Part shown: piece after piece, positions 5,074-10,033 of the stretch
Numbering within the stretch: position 1 is the stretch's first letter
Layout: each line of letters starts with the position of its first letter
DNA from: Candidatus Saccharimonadales bacterium
GTDB taxonomy: Bacteria > Patescibacteriota > Saccharimonadia > Saccharimonadales > UBA4665
Length of the DNA stretch: 10,033 nt
Direction of reading: 5' to 3'
Assembly (NCBI GenBank): GCA_025450135.1
Contig: JANWHZ010000023.1
Span: forward strand, 1-10,033
Position numbers and translations under genes: made by a program
Notes under the pieces: model-generated
Databases searched by the model: none
The model's input: the letters and a program-made list of their open reading frames with translations, nothing else
What the model was told of the DNA's origin: nothing

Positions 5074-7145
5074 AGCGATTCGTAAAGTTTGCGGCATCCT
5101 CGGCAGGTCTATCGATTGCCGCTGTCTTTGTTTTTAGTTCGTCAGCCTTTGCGGCAACGTTCGACCAAAACAGGATTATTGACGATCGAGTTTTTGATAA
5201 TACCAACACTATGAACGCACAGCAGATTGACGCCTTTTTGAACCAGTTTCCCAGCAGCTGCATCAGTTCAAATAACCATTTTCTCTCGCGCGATCCAACG
5301 GGCTATACGCCCATAAATGGATTCACGTATGGCAATAACGTTACTGCGGGTCAGGTAATATATGACGCAGCCAACGCGTACGGACTTAACCCCCAGGTTT
5401 TGATCGCCACATTACAGAAAGAAGAAGGCTTAGTTGACGGCAGTGCCGGGTGTAGTGTGTACCGCTACGCATCTGCCGTTGGGTACGGATGCCCGGATAG
5501 TCAGGGGTCATATACTTATTCCAACGTTAACCTTTATACATTAAACGGCACAACAGTTACAAGCATTAACGGCACCTGCGTTGACACTTCTTCTAAAGCT
5601 GGGTTTACACAACAGCTTATCCGAGCCGCCTGGCTTTTACGATTCGGGGAACAGCGTGCTGAAGGTAATATCAACTGGGACGTTCAAAAGACAAACAGCC
5701 CCCAAATAGGTGACGTATGGGATAACTCTGACGATCCACAAAGCTGTTACAGCGGACCGATGACACAAGGTACGTGGCAGACATGTCCGAGCGGCGGCTC
5801 GTCAATCTATGATGGCTACACGACAATTGACGGTACAGCGGTACATATGGACACCGGCGCAACAGCAGCTCTGTATTGGTATACCCCTCACTTCCCAGGA
5901 AACCAGAGCTTCTTTAATATCTTTACTGGCTGGTTTGGGCCAGCCTTAGTCTCTGCATATAGTTGGCAGTACATCGACCAAGGGGCGTACACCGATAGTT
6001 CGATGAGTACACCGGTTAACCTTGACTCAATTGTTGTTGGAAGCAGATATTATCTCGTGCTCCACGCAAAAAATGTTGGCACAGCAACATGGAGTCAGGG
6101 TTATGTAGACCTCGGAACGTCACAACCAGCGGACCGTGCCAGCTCACTTTACGACACTACATGGTCAAGCACTAACAGAGCCGCAACACTACTAGAACCT
6201 AGTGTCGCGCCCGGCTCAACAGGCACATTTGGTTTCTGGGTAACCGTATCAAAAGTGGGGGCGTATAAAGAATACTTCAACTTGGTTGCCGATAACTTCA
6301 GCTGGATGACTGACTATGGCCTATATTGGGAGTTTGGCGTTCAGCCACAGCATTACACTTGGTTATGGACAGGGCAAAGCGCCTATACCGACTCAAGCAA
6401 ATCGACGCCCGCTGACCTTTCTAACGTCGTTGCTGGCAGTCGCATATACCTGACATTAAGTGGCATAAATACTGGCAATATCGCATGGAAACAAAATTAT
6501 CTAAATCTCGGGACCTGGCAGCCGATAGATCGTCTAAGTTCCTTCCGTGATGGCAGCTGGCCAAGCGCTAACCGTGCTGCAACTATTGACCAGGTGGTGG
6601 TGAATCCAGGCCAGGCAGCTACCTTCGGCTTCTGGGTAACCGCGCCTGCTACACCCGGCACGTACAAAGAATACTTCGATCCGGTAGCAGACGGCATCAG
6701 CTGGCTTAACGATTATGGCGTTTATTGGCAGGTCACCGTCCAGCCACAACGCTACACTTGGTTGTGGACCGGCCAAGGTGCCTACACTGACGCTACTAAG
6801 ACAACGCCAGCCGATCTGAACAATGTCACGGCAGGTAGCCGCATCTTCCTCACACTACAAGGTACTAATACCGGAAACGTAACATGGCGACAAGGCTACA
6901 TAAACTTGGGCACCTGGCAGCCGAACGATCGGACAAGTTTATTTCACGACAGCACATGGCCATCCATCAATCGTGTAGCAACTATCCAACAGCCTACTGT
7001 CACCCCGGGACAAACCGCTACCTTCGGCTTCTGGGTAACCGCGCCTGCTACACCCGGCACGTACAAAGAATACTTCGATCCGGTAGCAGACGGCTATTCG
7101 TGGATGAATGACTACGGCCTATACTGGCAATTTGTCGTGCACTAA
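5070..7145 (+). CDS. Secreted protein: lysozyme-like N-terminal module plus three Ig-like repeats
   Basis: A 691-residue exported protein. Residues 1-28 form a signal peptide (basic MKRFVK, hydrophobic core, likely cut after AFA at 28). The module at about 30-290 begins FDQNRIIDDRVF. It contains NPQVLIATLQKEEGL (107-121) and VGYGCPD (137-143), and ends in a Trp/Tyr-rich segment (NIFTGWFG). The helix with E118 resembles the catalytic-Glu helix of lytic transglycosylase/lysozyme-fold enzymes, so a peptidoglycan hydrolase is plausible but unproven. Six cysteines (64, 128, 141, 170, 226, 239), all in this module, could form disulfides. Three repeats of about 132 residues follow (297-427, 428-560, 561-691). 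Each has 'N-G---W-Q-Y--LGT-QP-DR', 'PG-----FGFWVT' and 'GXYKEYF', like NBR1-type Ig domains. There is no membrane helix or sorting signal at the C-terminus, so retention may depend on the coupled anchored partner. Confidence 0.85.
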   Translation: MKRFVKFAASSAGLSIAAVFVFSSSAFAATFDQNRIIDDRVFDNTNTMNAQQIDAFLNQFPSSCISSNNHFLSRDPTGYTPINGFTYGNNVTAGQVIYDAANAYGLNPQVLIATLQKEEGLVDGSAGCSVYRYASAVGYGCPDSQGSYTYSNVNLYTLNGTTVTSINGTCVDTSSKAGFTQQLIRAAWLLRFGEQRAEGNINWDVQKTNSPQIGDVWDNSDDPQSCYSGPMTQGTWQTCPSGGSSIYDGYTTIDGTAVHMDTGATAALYWYTPHFPGNQSFFNIFTGWFGPALVSAYSWQYIDQGAYTDSSMSTPVNLDSIVVGSRYYLVLHAKNVGTATWSQGYVDLGTSQPADRASSLYDTTWSSTNRAATLLEPSVAPGSTGTFGFWVTVSKVGAYKEYFNLVADNFSWMTDYGLYWEFGVQPQHYTWLWTGQSAYTDSSKSTPADLSNVVAGSRIYLTLSGINTGNIAWKQNYLNLGTWQPIDRLSSFRDGSWPSANRAATIDQVVVNPGQAATFGFWVTAPATPGTYKEYFDPVADGISWLNDYGVYWQVTVQPQRYTWLWTGQGAYTDATKTTPADLNNVTAGSRIFLTLQGTNTGNVTWRQGYINLGTWQPNDRTSLFHDSTWPSINRVATIQQPTVTPGQTATFGFWVTAPATPGTYKEYFDPVADGYSWMNDYGLYWQFVVH
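6618..6695 (+). repeat. 78-bp exact direct repeat, copy 1 (Ig repeat 2)
   Basis: This stretch, beginning GCTACCTTCGGCTTCTGGGT, is identical base for base to 7017-7094. The offset is 399 bp, exactly 133 codons. Bases on both sides differ, and other parts of repeats 2 and 3 differ at many synonymous sites, so the identity is local. Confidence 0.9.
7017..7094 (+). repeat. 78-bp exact direct repeat, copy 2 (Ig repeat 3)
   Basis: This is the second copy of the 78-bp identical tract, encoding ATFGFWVTAPATPGTYKEYF and the residues after it up to ADG. It probably reflects recent gene conversion or unequal recombination between the two domain repeats. Confidence 0.9.
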
Positions 7146-7147
7146 CG

Positions 7148-8326
7148 CTAGCTTGCGAAAACTAAATCTTTATAGATTTGGACAAGTTGTTTCGAGACAT
7201 TCGGCCATGCCATCTTTTTAGCATAGTCAACCGATAACTTAGCTTGGCTTTTGAGATCAATTCGCTTAAGCTCACGGGCTAGTTCATAATACGCAAACGT
7301 TTCGCACAGTACGACAGCGCCATTAGCGTCGTCAGCAAGCTCTTTAATCGAGGCGGTAGGAAATGCGATTGCTGGCATGCCATTAGCGAACGCCAGATTG
7401 AAACTGCCAGACGAAACTGCAGCATAATAAACGCGGTCGTAAGCATATAGGCAGACGTCACACTCGCGAATGTAAGCATTCAATGTGTCGTCGTCAGCCA
7501 CATAGCCAGTAATGTAAACACGGTCACGTAGGTCAAGCGAATTGACAAGGTCGGTGAGTTTGTCGTAAAACGGTACGTCATCACTGTCCTGCTTCATACC
7601 ACCCAAGATAGCGAGTTTGTAGTTGTCTGGAAGAAATTTGAGCGCACGTACGGCCTGGACAATTCCTTTGTAGCGATGTATGAAGCCAATTGTGCAGTAA
7701 ATAACGTCTCCTGGCTTTTTATTTAGATGGTCGGCGATGTAATGTGTCGGCTTGGGAGGGTGCTCAAATAGCTGCACCGGGTGGGGCAGTTTGCGTATGC
7801 GGTCAGGGACAACCCCTAAAGTCTTCAAACCTTCAACGGCTAGCTCGTTATGGACGAGTATCAAATCTGCCATTTTAAAAGGTGCGAGATGTGTCTTCAT
7901 AAATTGATTGTGGCGACGGATCTCCCTTACAAACAGTGACCAGCTACGCGGCCCTAAGCCATGTAAATGCACTGGCTTGCTGTCCTGATGCTGCGCTGGT
8001 GAAAGATGCGCTGTTATTACGATTTTTTTGCCTGACCGCTTCCCGGCTTCAACGATGCGTCGAAATGAGTCCTGAGCATACAATGCAAATTCATGCTGGA
8101 CATGTAGGATGTCGTAATCCTTGAGCTGGGCTTCAAGCCGCTCTGCCATATGCTGTATGTCTTCCTGCTTCATGTTGTACGTCTCGTATGGCGAGACGTC
8201 GAAGTATTCATTATGAATGCCTGGCGCATCTTCCATGCCCTTAATATGGTGCGCCAGATACTTCGCAACACCACATTCTTCGTAGCGCGAGCTGAAGTGA
8301 AGCACACGGATAGTACGTTCTGCCAT
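7148..8326 (-). CDS. GT4-family (GT-B fold) glycosyltransferase
   Basis: A 392-residue cytoplasmic retaining glycosyltransferase. The N-terminal Rossmann-like half (about 5-205) starts IRVLHFSSRYEECGVAKYLA, with the acceptor-side glycine loop around C18-G19, and has HVQHEF (75-80). The C-terminal donor half (about 206-392) has IGFIHRYKG (223-231, phosphate-binding G...KG) and LAILGG (238-243). Where GT4 enzymes usually carry the EX7E motif, this protein reads AAVSSGSFNLAFANGMPAIA, with neither Glu. I recall a GT4 subgroup with S-x-G there, so activity is not excluded. It is the last gene of the minus-strand operon. Its ATG follows the previous stop directly and has AAGGAG 6 nt upstream. Its stop is 2 bp from the convergent secreted-protein stop. 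Donor and acceptor are unknown. Confidence 0.85.
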   Translation of the reverse strand: MAERTIRVLHFSSRYEECGVAKYLAHHIKGMEDAPGIHNEYFDVSPYETYNMKQEDIQHMAERLEAQLKDYDILHVQHEFALYAQDSFRRIVEAGKRSGKKIVITAHLSPAQHQDSKPVHLHGLGPRSWSLFVREIRRHNQFMKTHLAPFKMADLILVHNELAVEGLKTLGVVPDRIRKLPHPVQLFEHPPKPTHYIADHLNKKPGDVIYCTIGFIHRYKGIVQAVRALKFLPDNYKLAILGGMKQDSDDVPFYDKLTDLVNSLDLRDRVYITGYVADDDTLNAYIRECDVCLYAYDRVYYAAVSSGSFNLAFANGMPAIAFPTASIKELADDANGAVVLCETFAYYELARELKRIDLKSQAKLSVDYAKKMAWPNVSKQLVQIYKDLVFAS

Positions 8327-9625
8327 TTATAACTCCTTCATGTACGACTGTACTAACTTAAAAGTGTCATGCCAAGTTGTCGGCTGGTAACTCTTGGTAC
8401 GTTCGCGTGCTGCCGCCAATACCTTTGGTCGAAGCCAACGCTCGACAGCTGCCAGGCACTCATCGGTAGAAAATGGCGAGAAATGCCCTACAACACCCTC
8501 CGCTATTTCGACCATACTACTGGTGTTACTGCAGAGGCACGGTACACCACGGGCTACACTCTGTGCGATCGGAATGCCCCAACCTTCATGAAAACTTGGC
8601 TGTAGCGTAAACAAGCAGTGGTCATATAGCCACGCCAGTTCGGTGTCACTGGCATTATGCAAGAAAACAAATTGATCCTTCACAGCTGGGTCGTGTGTCA
8701 TGATCTCGTATATATCGTCCGTCCCCCACCCACGCCTACCGACAATTACAGCTTTCGGTAATTTGATACCGCGCTCCAGTGCGAGCTTATACACATAGTA
8801 CAGCAGCGCATGGTTCTTTTTGGCCTCAATGGTCCCGACCGTCAGCAAGTAATCCTTCCCGGACAATTTTGCTGCTGTAAACTGCTCATCCTTGGGCCGC
8901 TCTAGCTTTGGAACAGCAATATCGTCACCATTACGAATGACTTCAATTTTAGGTACCCGTAGTTGACTTGCTTTCAGCCATCTTTCCAGTTCGCGTTTGG
9001 TATTACGCGATACGGCCAGCACAAGACTAGCACCCGGCAATACGGCTGCGTTATATGTAGTCGGGCTGACCGCAAGTTGTTCGAAGAATTGTGACTGGGT
9101 AGTGGTGGCGATGTCATGGATAATCTGTACGACGTGGACGCCAATACTTTCTTGCGCTACGACATAGTCCGTAAATGCTTGATCCCACCATTCACCCCAC
9201 GGAATAACAAGTACGTCTCCCGGCTGGATGCTCGCAGGCACACGACTACTTGCAAGTCGCTCGCGATACCTTGTCTCTACATATCCGGATATGCGACTGT
9301 TGAGTTTAAGCAACCGCCTCACGCCAGCTTTGGTAGCTCGTTTCGCCTCCACTGACAATCGAGTTGGTGTTGGTTTGAGAGTTATCGGTGTAGCGTGTAA
9401 TCCAGGTTCGAGATAGATGACCTCACCACGTTCCCGTGTTCGCCGGAAATCGATTTCACACAAGGCGCGCTGGTCTTTTACCCAGGATACAAATCTCGTA
9501 TGTGGCTGCTCGGCAAAGCGAACGGCAAGCTCATCCATAACCTTCGGGATACCAGTTAGGCGGCCAGACCAATGCACAAGCTGCGTCACATCTACATAAA
9601 CTATCGTTCTGTCATGCATGGGCAT
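8327..9625 (-). CDS. GT4-family glycosyltransferase (mannosyltransferase-like)
   Basis: A 432-residue GT-B-fold enzyme. The N-terminus IVYVDVTQLVHWSGRLTGIPKV (8-29) has the 'D-T-L----TGI-RV' pattern of GT4 enzymes that extend O-antigen-like or mannan chains. The donor half shows TVGTIEAKKNHALL (262-275, with the basic K269-K270 pair) and PSFHEGWGIPIAQSVARGVP (333-352). The first Glu of EX7E is present (E337), but the second position is Gln (Q345). ATG 9625 lies 6 nt after the upstream stop and an in-frame ATG follows two codons later; neither has a strong Shine-Dalgarno. It is the middle gene of the operon: FkbM-like methyltransferase, this enzyme, then a second GT4. It probably adds hexoses to a cell-surface glycan from the cytoplasmic side. 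The exact sugar cannot be assigned. Confidence 0.85.
   Translation of the reverse strand: MPMHDRTIVYVDVTQLVHWSGRLTGIPKVMDELAVRFAEQPHTRFVSWVKDQRALCEIDFRRTRERGEVIYLEPGLHATPITLKPTPTRLSVEAKRATKAGVRRLLKLNSRISGYVETRYRERLASSRVPASIQPGDVLVIPWGEWWDQAFTDYVVAQESIGVHVVQIIHDIATTTQSQFFEQLAVSPTTYNAAVLPGASLVLAVSRNTKRELERWLKASQLRVPKIEVIRNGDDIAVPKLERPKDEQFTAAKLSGKDYLLTVGTIEAKKNHALLYYVYKLALERGIKLPKAVIVGRRGWGTDDIYEIMTHDPAVKDQFVFLHNASDTELAWLYDHCLFTLQPSFHEGWGIPIAQSVARGVPCLCSNTSSMVEIAEGVVGHFSPFSTDECLAAVERWLRPKVLAAARERTKSYQPTTWHDTFKLVQSYMKEL
8333..8338 (-). promoter_or_regulatory. Shine-Dalgarno for the downstream GT4 gene
   Basis: AAGGAG on the minus strand lies inside the last codons of the upstream GT4 gene, 6 nt before ATG 8326. 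The stop TAA (complement of 8327-8329) is directly followed by the ATG. This supports the chosen start and an operon with coupled translation. Confidence 0.85.
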
Positions 9626-9631
9626 ATAAGA

Positions 9632-10033
9632 TCACTTATTGGCTAGTTTTACATTCTTTGAAAAGATTGGCATAACCCAGTCATCACCACCGCCTATAAC
9701 ATATTCGTAATCGGTTTTTGGTGGCCGCATAATATAACCCTCATCATCCATGATGTACACATTGCCAAAATCCTGGAGCATCATGTTATAAAAGGCTTTT
9801 GGGTCCTTGTAGCTTTCGCGAGTGAATTCAATAAACAAGGTTGGGCTTGGGCTCGCCTGAATAGTACCACGCATGCCGTGATAAGCCTTATCTTCATAGC
9901 CTTCTATATCCATAATGATCAGATCGACCGACCCAATGTTATGTTTCCTGCAATAGCCGTCAATTGTTACTGATGGTACCGTTACTTCTTCAGCGGTCTC
10001 AACATACATCTTGCTATGCATATAGCTGTCTAC
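9632..10033 (-). CDS. FkbM-family methyltransferase, C-terminal part (cut by window edge)
   Basis: An open minus-strand frame enters at the window edge with VDSYMHSKMYVETAEEVTVP and ends at TGA (complement of 9632-9634). The visible 133 residues contain VTIDGYCRKH, then VDLIIMDIEGYEDKAYHGM and PTLFIEFTRE. The 'VD-IK-D-EG-E---L-GM' pattern is the hallmark of FkbM methyltransferases, SAM-dependent O-methyltransferases often found in glycan and polysaccharide clusters. The SAM-binding N-terminal half lies outside the window, so the ATG at 10021 is almost certainly internal. Its stop is 6 nt before the GT4 start, so they are probably one operon. It would methylate a sugar or a glycan end, possibly controlling chain length; that role is inference. 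Confidence 0.8.
   Translation of the reverse strand, partial: VDSYMHSKMYVETAEEVTVPSVTIDGYCRKHNIGSVDLIIMDIEGYEDKAYHGMRGTIQASPSPTLFIEFTRESYKDPKAFYNMMLQDFGNVYIMDDEGYIMRPPKTDYEYVIGGGDDWVMPIFSKNVKLANK

Larger units (their letters stand above)
5958..7142 (+). repeat. Three tandem Ig-like domain repeats (about 131-133 codons each)
   Basis: Units run 5958-6350, 6351-6749 and 6750-7142. Shared features are an opening Y(S/T)W, AYTD followed by TP-(D/N)L, an N-x-G---W segment, LGT-QP-DR-S, a W at mid-repeat, FGFWVT, GxYKEYF, and a final DYG-YW. Units 2 and 3 are closer to each other than either is to unit 1, which suggests a later duplication of the last unit. The repeats probably extend the N-terminal module away from the cell or bind a surface ligand. 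Confidence 0.9.

Noticed and set aside
6534..6776. Minus-strand open frames opposite the Ig repeats
   Set aside because: They mirror the composition of the repeat-coding strand, lack ribosome binding sites and match no family I know.
7164..7179. AAATCT-ttat-AGATTT stem near the end of the convergent GT4 gene, as a terminator
   Set aside because: The stem is only 6 bp and nearly all A/T, has no U-tract and lies within coding sequence. It is too weak to call.

Overview
The window looks like a surface-glycan and cell-envelope region of a Candidatus Saccharibacteria (TM7) or closely related Patescibacteria genome. The main reason is the secreted protein at 5070-7145. Its N-terminal module (mature start near 'FDQNRIIDDRVF', then 'LQKEEGL' and 'VGYGCPD') and its membrane-anchored partner at 4507-5073 are of a type I associate with that phylum. 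This is recognition from memory, not a search. TGA is used as a stop (5071-5073 and 9632-9634 on the minus strand), so genetic code 25 does not apply. Base composition looks moderate; I did not compute it.

Layout. (1) 1-111, minus: N-terminus of a GtrA-like membrane protein, cut by the window edge. (2) 112-297: divergent promoter region with two small hairpins. (3) 298-2076, plus: a DPM1-like family 2 glycosyltransferase, a DUF2304-like membrane/coiled-coil protein overlapping it, and a class I SAM methyltransferase. (4) 2080-2445, minus: a small four-helix DMT/ArnE-like transporter, converging on the methyltransferase with 3 bp between stops. (5) 2535-4430, plus: a large polytopic GT-C-like (DUF6541-like) membrane protein. 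(6) 4507-7145, plus: a membrane-anchored Ig-like protein translationally coupled to a secreted protein with a lysozyme-like N-terminal module and three C-terminal Ig-like repeats. (7) 10033-7148, minus: an FkbM-family methyltransferase (partial), then two GT4 glycosyltransferases, ending 2 bp from the convergent secreted protein.

How it may work together (inference). The left half has the parts of a polyprenyl-phosphate-sugar cycle: a DPM/GtrB-like synthase, two candidate lipid-sugar flippases (GtrA-like and ArnE-like), and a GT-C enzyme that could use the flipped lipid-linked sugar outside the cell. The right minus-strand operon would build and methylate glycan in the cytoplasm. The secreted pair between them would act at the cell surface, possibly on peptidoglycan or on a host cell.

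Transcription signals. Three first-in-transcript genes (298, 2445 minus, 2535), and possibly GtrA (111 minus), have a -10-like hexamer 7-10 nt before the ATG, which implies leaderless or nearly leaderless mRNAs. Two downstream genes (5070 and 8326 minus) have strong Shine-Dalgarno sequences instead. I see no tRNA, rRNA, CRISPR array, insertion sequence or strong rho-independent terminator. No gene-free stretch exceeds 190 bp.
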